64,000 nucleotides of DNA from Microcella frigidaquae (lineage in GTDB: Bacteria; Actinomycetota; Actinomycetes; Actinomycetales; Microbacteriaceae): positions 558,001 through 622,000 of the forward strand of contig NZ_JACHBS010000001.1 of the NCBI RefSeq assembly GCF_014200395.1, given 5' to 3'. A program made the position numbers and the translations under genes. The notes beneath the pieces were generated by a model that was not told the origin of the DNA, searched no databases, and worked only from the letters and a program-made list of their open reading frames with translations. Shown here in pieces: positions 51,178 through 59,709 of the stretch (its first letter is position 1; every line of letters begins with the position of its first letter).

Positions 51178-53697
51178 CTACTCGGCGGGGTTCTGCGTCG
51201 AGATCGTGCCGCTCGTGGCGCGGCGCGAGCGGCGCTTGCGCGTGCCCGGAGCGGGCGGCTCGGGCAGCGCCTCGAGCACGGCGCCGAGCAGCTCGTCGGC
51301 CGACGAGGGGTCGATCGCGCGGCGCTGGCGCGCGGGCTTCGACTCCACCGGGATGTCGAGGATCTCGACGGTGACGGCGGTCGCGGGGGCCTCGGTCGCG
51401 GCGGTGCCGGCCGCGGGGGCGGCGCCCTCGGCGGGAGCATCCGTCACCGGAAGCGTGATCGCACCCGTCGCGGTCGACTCGTGGTTGACCGTCTTGGCGG
51501 CGATCGCGGCCACGGCGCGGCTGACGTCGTCGGTGATCGCGTGGGCGGCCGTCGCGGTGCCCGGCCGGCTGCCCCCGCGACCCGCGCCGGAGCCCGAGCC
51601 GGAGGCGCTGCCGCCGCCGCTGCCGCCGCCGCGCCGACGGCCCGAGCCGCCGTTCGACGAGCCGCTGTCGGAAGCCGCGCGGTGCTTCGCGACCGGCTCG
51701 TGGTGCACGATCAGGCCGCGGCCCGCGCACACCTCGCACTGCTCGCTGAAGGTCTCGAGCAGCCCGAGACCGAGGCGCTTGCGCGTCATCTGCACGAGGC
51801 CGAGGCTCGTGACCTCGGCGACCTGGTGCTTGGTGCGGTCGCGACTCAGGCACTCGACGAGGCGGCGCAGCACGAGGTCGCGGTTCGACTCGAGCACCAT
51901 GTCGATGAAGTCGACGACGATGATGCCGCCGATGTCGCGCAGCCGCAGCTGGCGGACGATCTCCTCCGCCGCCTCGAGGTTGTTCTTGGTGACGGTCTCC
52001 TCGAGGTTGCCGCCCGAGCCGACGAACTTGCCGGTGTTGACGTCGACGACCGTCATCGCCTCGGTGCGGTCGATGACGAGCGAGCCGCCCGAGGGCAGCC
52101 AGACCTTGCGGTCGAGCGCCTTCTCGATCTGCTCGGAGATGCGGAACTCGTCGAAGGGGTCGCGGTCGCCCTCGTGCTTCTGCACGCGGTCGAGCAGGTC
52201 GGGCGCGACGCCGCGCAGGTAGGCCTCGATGGTCTGCTGCGCGTCGGCGCCGCTGATGACGAGCGAGCGGAAGTCCTCGTTGAAGACGTCGCGGATGATC
52301 TTGATCAGCAGGTCGGGCTCGCTGTGCAGCAGGGCCGGGGCCTGCGCCTTCTCGACCTGCTCGGCGATGTGCGCCCACTGGCTGGTCAGGCGCTGCACGT
52401 CGAGGGTCAGCTGCTCCTCGGTGGCGCCCTCGGCGGCGGTGCGCACGATCACGCCCACGTTCTCGGGCAGCACCTCCTTGAGGATCTTCTTCAGGCGGGC
52501 GCGCTCGGTGTCGGGAAGCTTGCGGCTGATGCCGCTCATCGAGCCGTTCGGCACGTAGACGAGGTAGCGGCCGGGCAGGCTGACCTGGCTGGTCAGGCGG
52601 GCGCCCTTGTGCCCGATCGGGTCTTTCGTGACCTGCACGAGCACCTTGTCGCCGGGCTTGAGCGCGAGCTCGATGCGGCGCGGCTGCGTCTTGCCATCGC
52701 TGTCGAGCGCGGCGGAATCCCAGTCGACCTCGCCCGAGTACAGCACGGCGTTGCGGCCGCGGCCGATGTCGACGAAGGCGGCCTCCATGCTCGGCAGCAC
52801 GTTCTGCACCTTGCCGAGGTAGACGTTGCCGATGAGGCTCGACTCGCTCGAGCGGGCGACGTAGTGCTCGACGAGCACGCCGTCCTCGAGCACGCCGATC
52901 TGGATGCGGCCGTCCTTCGACCGCACGACCATGACGCGGTCGACACTCTCGCGGCGGGCGAGGAACTCGGCCTCGGTGACGACCGGGCGGCGGCGGCCGG
53001 CGTCGCGACCGTCGCGGCGACGCTGCTTCTTCGCCTCCAGGCGGGTCGATCCCTTGATGCGCTGCGGCTCGGTGATCGGCTCGGGAGCACGACGGGTGCG
53101 GGTGCGGCTGCTGTCGCCGCCGGTCGTCGTCGACGCGGCGTCGTCGTCACCGGATGCTCCCCCGCGGCCGCGGCGCGAGCGCGAGCGGCGGCGGGTCGAG
53201 CTGGTGGGCTCGTCGTCGTCGAGGTCGTCGACGACGGGGCCGGCGGGCAGCGCCGACACGGGCGGGGCGAAGAACAGCAGCGAGGTGGTCGACTCGGGCT
53301 TCAGCACCGGGAAGGCGGGCTCGGCGGGCTGCGCGGGCTCGGCAGCGCCCTCGGCCTCTGCCTCCTCGGCGGCCGGGTCCTCCGCGACCGCGGGCTCCGC
53401 GACCGCGGGCTCCTCGACCGCGGGCTCCTCGACCGCGGCGGGCTGCGCGGGCTCGGTCGCGGCGGCTTCGGCCTCCGCATCCGTCGCCTGCAGCACCGGC
53501 TCGGTCGGGTCGGGCTCGGCGAGGTGGCCCTCGTCGAAGCCGGTCTCGGACTTGGCGGCGTGCTCGCTGGCCTTCTTGGGCGCGAGGCCACCGAACAGGC
53601 GGGCGCGCTTGCGGCCGACCTTTTCGGCGCCGTTGCTCGCGCCGCTGCTGCTGCCGGTACCGGCGCCGTCGTTCACGTTCGTCTCGTCATTCACCAT
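51178..53697 (-). CDS. rne: Ribonuclease E/G family endoribonuclease
   Basis: The protein has 839 residues. The catalytic core includes an S1 domain (NVYLGKVQNVLPSMEAAFVD) and the DNase-I-like part with VVDVNTGKFVG and IIVVDFIDM, in which the acidic residues bind magnesium. The zinc-link is CEVCAGRGL. N- and C-terminal arms are long, acidic or basic and disordered (PAVEEPAVAEPAV; RGGSRPG and RKRRSRR), as in actinobacterial enzymes. It cuts single-stranded AU-rich RNA. ATG 53697 follows GAGGAG. The 380-base leader upstream may be regulatory. Confidence 0.92.
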   Translation of the reverse strand: MVNDETNVNDGAGTGSSSGASNGAEKVGRKRARLFGGLAPKKASEHAAKSETGFDEGHLAEPDPTEPVLQATDAEAEAAATEPAQPAAVEEPAVEEPAVAEPAVAEDPAAEEAEAEGAAEPAQPAEPAFPVLKPESTTSLLFFAPPVSALPAGPVVDDLDDDEPTSSTRRRSRSRRGRGGASGDDDAASTTTGGDSSRTRTRRAPEPITEPQRIKGSTRLEAKKQRRRDGRDAGRRRPVVTEAEFLARRESVDRVMVVRSKDGRIQIGVLEDGVLVEHYVARSSESSLIGNVYLGKVQNVLPSMEAAFVDIGRGRNAVLYSGEVDWDSAALDSDGKTQPRRIELALKPGDKVLVQVTKDPIGHKGARLTSQVSLPGRYLVYVPNGSMSGISRKLPDTERARLKKILKEVLPENVGVIVRTAAEGATEEQLTLDVQRLTSQWAHIAEQVEKAQAPALLHSEPDLLIKIIRDVFNEDFRSLVISGADAQQTIEAYLRGVAPDLLDRVQKHEGDRDPFDEFRISEQIEKALDRKVWLPSGGSLVIDRTEAMTVVDVNTGKFVGSGGNLEETVTKNNLEAAEEIVRQLRLRDIGGIIVVDFIDMVLESNRDLVLRRLVECLSRDRTKHQVAEVTSLGLVQMTRKRLGLGLLETFSEQCEVCAGRGLIVHHEPVAKHRAASDSGSSNGGSGRRRGGGSGGGSASGSGSGAGRGGSRPGTATAAHAITDDVSRAVAAIAAKTVNHESTATGAITLPVTDAPAEGAAPAAGTAATEAPATAVTVEILDIPVESKPARQRRAIDPSSADELLGAVLEALPEPPAPGTRKRRSRRATSGTISTQNPAE

Positions 53698-54078
53698 TGC
53701 TGGTGCACTCCTCAGCCGTGCGGGCCGCGCCCGGACGGAAACCTCTGGGCGGTGCCGGAGCCCCGCCGAAATCTTCTGTTGTGGGCCGCGGCGCCCCCGA
53801 GTTCGAGTGCTGCGCCTGGCGGCTCTGGCGGGCGACCCTCTCACGGTCGGGCTCCGCCGCCCCACACGCCCTCTCACGACGGTGCGGCTGGGGAAACTGG
53901 CTATTCCCCGCGGTCGCGGCAATCGGTGCCGCGGTACTGGTCTGGTGTGCCCAGGAAGCTCTTCTGTTCGTCGTCGCGAGCGCGGCTGGCGACGACTGCC
54001 CCTCATTATCGCACGCGGGCCGTCGAGTCGGGACCTTCGACCGGGGTGCGCGCCGCATCCGCCCGGGATAATCGGAGC
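53698..54078 (-). other. Long intergenic region, probable rne 5' leader
   Basis: This 381-base gap between the divergent RNase E/G and VKOR genes has no supportable ORF. On the minus strand it contains a GGGGAA/TTCCCC hairpin (53890-53895 with 53904-53909) and two direct copies of CGTGAGAGGG (53836-53845 and 53869-53878, 33 bases apart). It has the look of a structured leader in which the enzyme could cut its own messenger; the end near 54070 is used by the VKOR promoter. Confidence 0.4.
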
Positions 54079-54726
54079 GTGACCGCTGTCGAGACTTCGC
54101 CCGCCGACCCCGCCGCTTCGACAGAGAGCGCGCCCGCGCGCCGCCCGATCGGGCTCGCGATCTTCTTGATCCTGACCGGCGCGATCGGCTGGTGGGGCGC
54201 GATGGAGCTCATCACCGAGCGCGTGCGCCTGCTGCTCGACCCCGAGTACACGCTCAACTGCGACATCAACCCGCTCATCTCGTGCGGCAACGTCATGGAG
54301 TCGTGGCAGGCCTCGCTGCTGGGGTTCCCGAACCCGCTGCTCGGGGTCGCCGGGCTCGTGGCGCCCATCGCGGTGGGGGTCGCCTTGCTCGCCGGGGCGC
54401 GCTTCGACCGCTGGTTCTGGTGGGCCTTCCTGACGGGCGTCTTCGGCGCCTACCTGTTCGTGCACTGGCTGTTCGAGCAGGCCGTCTACGCGATCGGCGC
54501 GCTGTGCCCCTGGTGCATGCTCGTCTGGCTCATGGTGATCCCGATGTTCTGGGTGCTGCTGCTCTGGTGCCTGAAGAGCGGCGTGCTCATCAACAGCCCG
54601 CGCGTCCAGCGCGTGGCGTCCGCCGTGTGGCCGTTCACCTGGGTGATCGTGCTCGCCAACCTGGTGGCGATCGCCACGGCGATCCTCGTGCAGTTCCCGA
54701 CGCTGATCAGCCTGCTGCTGGGCTGA
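54079..54726 (+). CDS. Vitamin K epoxide reductase-family protein
   Basis: The 215-residue VKOR has five helices. The quinone-side pair is CPWC in GALCPWCMLVWLMV, and a luminal loop pair is CDINPLISCGNVM. It passes electrons from thiols to quinone, reoxidising a DsbA-like partner during disulfide formation outside the membrane. GATAAT at 54066-54071 lies 8 bases before GTG 54079, so its messenger may be leaderless. No DsbA partner gene is in the window. Confidence 0.92.
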   Translation: MTAVETSPADPAASTESAPARRPIGLAIFLILTGAIGWWGAMELITERVRLLLDPEYTLNCDINPLISCGNVMESWQASLLGFPNPLLGVAGLVAPIAVGVALLAGARFDRWFWWAFLTGVFGAYLFVHWLFEQAVYAIGALCPWCMLVWLMVIPMFWVLLLWCLKSGVLINSPRVQRVASAVWPFTWVIVLANLVAIATAILVQFPTLISLLLG

Positions 54727-54742
54727 GCGCTCCGGCCGGCCG

Positions 54743-55225
54743 CTACTCGCTCTCCGGCACCGGCACGATCACGACCGGTGTGCCGTCGAACGGTGCCGTG
54801 TTCGCGCGCCCGCTGACGACGAGCACCGCCGCGGCGGCGAGCCCGACGGGGCCGCGACGGCGCAGCAGTCGCCGGTGCGGCCGACCCTCGGCGGGCTGCG
54901 GCTCGGGCGTGCCGAGCACGCGCAGCAGCGGCCGGCCCTGCTCGTGGTCGATGCGAGCCGGCACGGTCTGCACCGGCACCCAGCAGGCGGGCAGCCGCAG
55001 CCGGGGGGCGGCGTCGCGCACGGTCTCGAGCCCGTCGGCGATGAGCACGTCGCCCTCGCGCAGCGTCAGCACCCAGGCGGCGCGGCCCGTGTCGGCGGGT
55101 TCGGTCTGCGCGCTCAGCGAGAGCGCCGTCTCGACCGCGCCGACCCCGCGCGAGGCCGCGCGACCGGAGTGCCAGAGCCGGGCGGGCCGCAGTCGCACGC
55201 GCACGGCGAGGCCGACGCGAGTCAC
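54743..55225 (-). CDS. Unknown protein after the glycosyltransferase
   Basis: A 160-residue protein from GTG 55225. It is Arg/Pro/Ala-rich with a beta-like part (AAWVLTLREGDVLIADGLET, ACWVPVQTVP) and a later hydrophobic stretch (GLAAAAVLVVSG) before a short tail. I recognise no family. It overlaps the glycosyltransferase by 4 bases and closes the operon; a role with the sugar transfer is inferred from position only. Confidence 0.5.
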   Translation of the reverse strand: MTRVGLAVRVRLRPARLWHSGRAASRGVGAVETALSLSAQTEPADTGRAAWVLTLREGDVLIADGLETVRDAAPRLRLPACWVPVQTVPARIDHEQGRPLLRVLGTPEPQPAEGRPHRRLLRRRGPVGLAAAAVLVVSGRANTAPFDGTPVVIVPVPESE

Positions 55226-56190
55226 GACAGTCCCCCCAGGGGATGCTCCCGCAGCCCCGCATCGATGACCGCCGAGCGGCGCAGCGCACGCAGGGCTCCC
55301 GCGGCGAGGCGGGCGTCGAAGTCGGCCAGCGCGGCCCGGTCGGCCGCGGCGTCGGCTGCGGCGTCGGCTGCGGCGTCTGCCGCAGCGTCAGCATCAGCCG
55401 AGCGGTCACGGGTGCCACTGGCGGCCGCCTCGATGCGCGCCCGCAGGGTCGCGACGGCGTCCGCCCGACCCCAGACGTGCAGGCAGCTGAGCCAGCCGAG
55501 CGTGGCCGCCTGCCGGGCGGCAGGCCCGAGGGCGAACCGCCCGTCGCGGTCGGGGCGCTTGTCGTGGAAGACGACGGCGTGGGCGGAGGCGCGCAAGGTC
55601 CAGCCCGCATCCCGGAGTCGCCACGAGAGGTCGACGTCGTTGTGGTACAGGAAGAACGTGTCGGCGTCGTAGCCGCCGACCGCGCTGAACGCGCTGCCAC
55701 GGAGCATGCTGCACGCGCCGCCGATCCACGACGCGGGCGCGTCGTACGAACCGAGCCGCGGCGGGTGCAACGGCGGGATCTGCCGGGCCTCGACCCCGGC
55801 GACCGCGGGGTCGTCGAGCAGCCGCAGCAGCTCGAGGAGGGAGTCCGGGGCGAGCACGAGGTCGGGGGCCATGAGGAAGAGCGCGTCGGCGGCCCCGAAC
55901 TCCTCCCAGAGCAGATTGTGGCCGCGAGAGGGGCCGTGGTTGGTGCCGAACACGCGATGCTCAAGGCGCACGCCGGCCGCGCCGACCTGGGCACGCAGGC
56001 GGGCGACGGCGGCCGCATGGAGCACCGGCTCGGGCGAGCAGTCGCCGATGCGCCAGCTGAGCTGCGACACCGCGGGGCGCTCGCGACGCAGGGTCTCGGC
56101 CGCCGCGACGACGCTCGCGGCGGCCCGCTCGACGGCGGCGGGCGAGGTGCAGTACTGGATCGACTGGAGTGCCAGCGAGCGGACGGTCAT
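55222..56190 (-). CDS. Family 2 glycosyltransferase (rhamnosyltransferase-like)
   Basis: A 322-residue GT-A fold enzyme. Seen are the donor strand DALFLMAPDLVLAPDSLLEL, SWIGGACSMLRGSAFSAVGG, and the acceptor-site FFLYHNDVDLSWRLRDAGW (the ND-D-W motif of GT2 rhamnosyltransferases). An Ala-Ala-Ala-Asp repeat (four units) near the C-terminus is encoded at about 55342-55399. It begins 8 bases after the dehydratase gene. The donor is probably an NDP-hexose or deoxyhexose. Confidence 0.8.
   Translation of the reverse strand: MTVRSLALQSIQYCTSPAAVERAAASVVAAAETLRRERPAVSQLSWRIGDCSPEPVLHAAAVARLRAQVGAAGVRLEHRVFGTNHGPSRGHNLLWEEFGAADALFLMAPDLVLAPDSLLELLRLLDDPAVAGVEARQIPPLHPPRLGSYDAPASWIGGACSMLRGSAFSAVGGYDADTFFLYHNDVDLSWRLRDAGWTLRASAHAVVFHDKRPDRDGRFALGPAARQAATLGWLSCLHVWGRADAVATLRARIEAAASGTRDRSADADAAADAAADAAADAAADRAALADFDARLAAGALRALRRSAVIDAGLREHPLGGLS
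55342..55399 (-). repeat. 12-bp coding repeat in the glycosyltransferase gene
   Basis: A short array of GCGGCGTCGGCT-like units (plus strand) encodes Ala-Ala-Ala-Asp repeats close to the C-terminus. Units are in frame and slightly diverged, and form a likely helical or flexible linker. Confidence 0.7.
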
Positions 56191-56197
56191 AGGCGCC

Positions 56198-57466
56198 TCA
56201 CAGCCACGGCAGCAGCAGCGAGAGCGCGCTGCGCGCCTCGTTGGTGAGCGTGCGCCCCGACCGCAGCAGCGGAACGAGCTGGCCGAGGCTCAGCCAGTGC
56301 GTGCCGGCCGGAGCCCGCTCAGGCTCGGCGACCCGCAGCAGGGTGTAGCGGCTGGCATCGTGCAGGAACCGCCCGCCCTCGTCGGACTGCCGCACGGTGG
56401 CGATCACCGCATCGGCGCCGCCCCGCTGCGGCTCGGGGCGGCGCACTCCCGGCGGGCGCACGACGGTCGCCGTGAGCTCGACCCGGTCGAGCAGACCCGG
56501 CTCGGCGACGGCGGTGAGCCCGAACAGCGGATGCGGGCCGCGGTCATCGACCCACAGCTCGACGAGCCCCTCCCCCGCGCTGTCGACGATGGGCTGGTCC
56601 CAGCGCTCGACCTCGCGACCGCGGCAGTGCACGGCCACCTGCCGCACGCGGAAGGCGCCGGCACCGCGCGGCGACACCCCCTCGTCGTCCAGCACCCAGC
56701 CCTCGAGCAGGTCGAGCGCGACCGGATGCGCCACACCGGCCGCCCGCCGTGCCGCGGCGAGGGCATCCCGAACCGCGTCGGTGTCGGCGGGGGCGGCGAG
56801 CGAGGCGGCCAAGCGCGCGCTCCAGTCGTCGCGCCGGCGGGTGAAGGGAGCGCGGCCGACGAGGTCCGCCCAGTCGGCGGTGACGAGCACTGAGCGCGCG
56901 TCGGTGTTGACGAGCCAGTCGTGGTCGAGCAGCTCGAGCAGGGCGTCGACCGCCAGCCACCGGTGGGTCGGGCCGTTGTCGAGCGCCCGCACCGCGTCGG
57001 CGATCACGTTGGCGTTGAGCTTGCCGGCGAACCGGGTGCCCTGCTCGCTGCCGAGCACCCGCGACCGCTCGCGCACCGCGTCAGAGGCGAACTCGCGGCT
57101 GAAGGGCGGCGGCTGCCCGCCGTGCACGCGGTCGGCGTTGCTCGCGGTGGCCTGCACCGTGGGCGCGAGCTGAGCGCCGCCGACGTTGCCCGGCTCGACC
57201 TTGGCGTGCACGAGCACCTCACGGCGGGCATCCCCGCGCAGCAGGAACCCGAGGGTGCCGATCTCGCGCTGCTCGAGCAACGGCTGGTCGCCCTCCGGGG
57301 TGCGCACGCCGACGACCCGGAAGAACCGGTCGGTACGGTGCCGGATCGCTCCGTCGCGCAGCGCCCAGTCGGCGCTGTCGCCGAGACGGAGGGCTTCGAT
57401 CCGGAGGTCGGCGTCGGCCGCCACCTCGCCCAACCAGCGAACGAGCTCGTCGCTGTCGGAGGTCAC
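56198..57466 (-). CDS. NDP-hexose 2,3-dehydratase family protein
   Basis: This 422-residue protein resembles the EvaA/TylCVI dehydratases, which take the C-2 hydroxyl from NDP-4-keto-6-deoxyglucose in deoxysugar synthesis. The first repeat has VHAKVEPGNVGGAQLAPTVQ then ATASNADRVHGG; the second, weaker repeat has LFGLTAVAEPGLLDRVELTA and QSDEGGRFLHDASRY. The family is normally about 450-470 residues, so this is a short, diverged member. GTG 57466 is the start, 13 bases after ndk. Other deoxysugar genes (thymidylyltransferase, 4,6-dehydratase) are not in the window. Confidence 0.75.
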   Translation of the reverse strand: MTSDSDELVRWLGEVAADADLRIEALRLGDSADWALRDGAIRHRTDRFFRVVGVRTPEGDQPLLEQREIGTLGFLLRGDARREVLVHAKVEPGNVGGAQLAPTVQATASNADRVHGGQPPPFSREFASDAVRERSRVLGSEQGTRFAGKLNANVIADAVRALDNGPTHRWLAVDALLELLDHDWLVNTDARSVLVTADWADLVGRAPFTRRRDDWSARLAASLAAPADTDAVRDALAAARRAAGVAHPVALDLLEGWVLDDEGVSPRGAGAFRVRQVAVHCRGREVERWDQPIVDSAGEGLVELWVDDRGPHPLFGLTAVAEPGLLDRVELTATVVRPPGVRRPEPQRGGADAVIATVRQSDEGGRFLHDASRYTLLRVAEPERAPAGTHWLSLGQLVPLLRSGRTLTNEARSALSLLLPWL

Positions 57467-57479
57467 GGTCGCGCCGGGA

Positions 57480-57902
57480 TCAGCCGAACCAGAGCGCGAG
57501 CTCGCGCGCGGCGGTCTCGGGCGAGTCGGAGCCGTGCACGAGGTTCTGCTGCACACGCAGCCCCCAGTCACGGCCGAGGTCGCCGCGGATCGTGCCGGGC
57601 GCGGCCGTCGTCGGGTCGGTCGTGCCGGCCAGCGAGCGGAAGCCCTCGATGACGCGGTTGCCGGCGACACGCGCGGCGACGACGGGGCCCGACTCCATGA
57701 ACTCGATGAGCGGCTCGTAGAACGGCTTGCCCTCGTGCTCGGCGTAGTGGGCGGCAAGCAGGTCGCGGCTGGGCTGCACCATGCGCAGGTCGACGAGCTG
57801 GTAGCCCTTGGCCTCGATGCGGCGCAGGATCTCGCCGGTCAGGTTGCGGGCGACGCCGTCGGGCTTGATGAGAACAAGGGTCTCTTCGACAGGGGTAGTC
57901 AC
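57480..57902 (-). CDS. ndk: Nucleoside diphosphate kinase
   Basis: The 140-residue NDK has the N-terminus ETLVLIKPDGVARNLTGEIL and the active histidine in QNLVHGSDSPETAARE. It balances NTP and dNTP pools with a phosphohistidine intermediate. It overlaps the DUF4233 gene by 4 bases. Confidence 0.96.
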   Translation of the reverse strand: MTTPVEETLVLIKPDGVARNLTGEILRRIEAKGYQLVDLRMVQPSRDLLAAHYAEHEGKPFYEPLIEFMESGPVVAARVAGNRVIEGFRSLAGTTDPTTAAPGTIRGDLGRDWGLRVQQNLVHGSDSPETAARELALWFG

Positions 57903-58321
57903 GATGCTCCTTCGGTTGCGGCGCGCTTGGCGGCGTCGAGCTGGCCGCCCTTGACGACGCCGTAGATCCAGAATCCCACGAACACGGCCGCGGTCACGGC
58001 CGCGAGCACCTCGATGAAGCCGGTGGCGAGCAGCGCGAGCTGCAGGACGCTGCCGAACCAGACCCCCCAGGTGTACCGCGCTACGCGGGCGGCGATGATC
58101 AGCAGCACGATGAACGCGGCTGCACCGCCGAAGACGGCGGCGGAGGGCAGAACCTCGAGGCCGTTGATGGCGAGCGCGCCGAAGATGACGGCGAGCACCT
58201 CCATCACGATGGTCACCTGCAGCAGCGACTCGCGGGCGCCCTTCTCGCGGCGGGGGCGGCGGGCGGATGCGGGGCTCTCGTCGCCGGAGGGGCCGGGCTC
58301 GGGGGCAGTGGTGTCGGTCAC
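57899..58321 (-). CDS. DUF4233 membrane protein
   Basis: The protein has 140 residues from GTG 58321, which overlaps the folC stop (GTGA). After a basic cytoplasmic N-terminus (RRPRREKGARES), four helices follow (VTIVMEVLAVIFGALAINGL, and others). DUF4233 proteins are found between folC and ndk in many Actinobacteria; no function is known. Confidence 0.85.
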   Translation of the reverse strand: MTDTTAPEPGPSGDESPASARRPRREKGARESLLQVTIVMEVLAVIFGALAINGLEVLPSAAVFGGAAAFIVLLIIAARVARYTWGVWFGSVLQLALLATGFIEVLAAVTAAVFVGFWIYGVVKGGQLDAAKRAATEGAS

Positions 58322-59709
58322 AGCATCCAATTCTGCTCGCGCGCGATGAGCATCGCCTGACCGACCATGGTGACCGATCCGGTGATGAGGATCGCGTCGT
58401 TGGGGCCGGCGGCCTCGCGCGCCTCGGCGATGGCGACCGCGAGGTCGGGCTCGATGCGCACCCGGTCCGGGCCGGCGATCGCGTCGACCGTCTCCGCGAG
58501 GGTCGAGGCGTCGATCGCGCGGGCCGAGTCGGAGCGGCTGACGATGAAGCGGTCGACCACCGGGTCGAGCGCCTCGATGATGCCGCGGTCGTCCTTGTCG
58601 GCGAGCACGCCGACGATGGCCGTGATCGAGTCGAAGGCGAACGAGCTCAGCAGCGCGCGGGCGAGCGCCTGGGCGCCGTGCGGGTTGTGCGCGGCGTCGA
58701 CGAGCACGCTCGGCTCGATGCCGATGAGCTGCAGGCGACCGGGGCTGGTGACGGTCGCGAGACCCTCGGCGACGACATCATCGGCGAGGCGCTGGGTGCC
58801 GTCGCCGAGGAACGACTCGACCGCGGCGATGGCGACCGCGGCGTTGTGCGCCTGATGCTCGCCGTAGAGGGGCAGGAAGAGGTCGCGGTACTCCCCCGCC
58901 CGGCCGCGCACGTCGATGACCTGCCCGCCGACCGCGAGCCGCGCATCCAGCAGGGCGAAGCCGACCCCCTCGGCGACGAGGCCGGCCTCGTTGTGCTCGG
59001 CGGCGCTCGACAGCTCGTCCATCGCCTCCGTCTGCTGCAGGGCGGTCACGACGGTCGCGGCGGGCTTGACGATGCCGGCCTTGGTGCGCGCGATCTCGCC
59101 GACGGTCGCGCCGAGGAACCGCGTGTGGTCGAGGTCGATCGGCGTGAACACGGCCACGTCGCCGTCGGCGACGTTGGTCGAATCCCACTCGCCGCCCATG
59201 CCGACCTCGACGACGGCGACATCGACGGGAGCGTCGGCGAAGGCCGCATAGGCGAGCACGGTGAGCGCCTCGAAGGTGCTCAGCGGCGGCTCACCGTTGG
59301 CCGTCAGCTCGGCGTCGACCATGAGCAGGTACGGCGCGATGTCGGCCCAGGTGTCGGCGAGCGCGCGGTCGCTGATCGGCTCGCCGTCGATGACGATGCG
59401 CTCGTTGACGAGCATGAGGTGCGGGCTGGTCAGCAGACCGGTGCGCAGGCCGTAGGCGCGCAGGATGCTCTCGATGAGCCGCGCGGTCGACGTCTTGCCG
59501 TTCGTGCCGGTGAGGTGGATCATCGCGAAGCTGCGCTGCGGGTCGCCGAGCAGCTCGACCGCACGCCGGGTGGGCTCGAGCCGCGGCTGCGGCACCGCCT
59601 CGCCGGAGCGCGCGAACAGCTCGTCGTGCACGGCCTGGGCGGCCGCGCGGTCGGCGGCCGCCTCGGGGTTGGAGGCGGCGGCGTCGAACGCCTCGTCGCG
59701 GGGGCTCAT
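58318..59709 (-). CDS. folC: Folylpolyglutamate/dihydrofolate synthase
   Basis: The 463-residue FolC has the P-loop [20 protein letters not shown], the Mur-ligase-like [33 protein letters not shown], and [19 protein letters not shown]. It adds glutamate to (dihydro)folate. It overlaps ileS by 4 bases, and leads to DUF4233 and ndk. Confidence 0.95.
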   Translation of the reverse strand: MSPRDEAFDAAASNPEAAADRAAAQAVHDELFARSGEAVPQPRLEPTRRAVELLGDPQRSFAMIHLTGTNGKTSTARLIESILRAYGLRTGLLTSPHLMLVNERIVIDGEPISDRALADTWADIAPYLLMVDAELTANGEPPLSTFEALTVLAYAAFADAPVDVAVVEVGMGGEWDSTNVADGDVAVFTPIDLDHTRFLGATVGEIARTKAGIVKPAATVVTALQQTEAMDELSSAAEHNEAGLVAEGVGFALLDARLAVGGQVIDVRGRAGEYRDLFLPLYGEHQAHNAAVAIAAVESFLGDGTQRLADDVVAEGLATVTSPGRLQLIGIEPSVLVDAAHNPHGAQALARALLSSFAFDSITAIVGVLADKDDRGIIEALDPVVDRFIVSRSDSARAIDASTLAETVDAIAGPDRVRIEPDLAVAIAEAREAAGPNDAILITGSVTMVGQAMLIAREQNWML

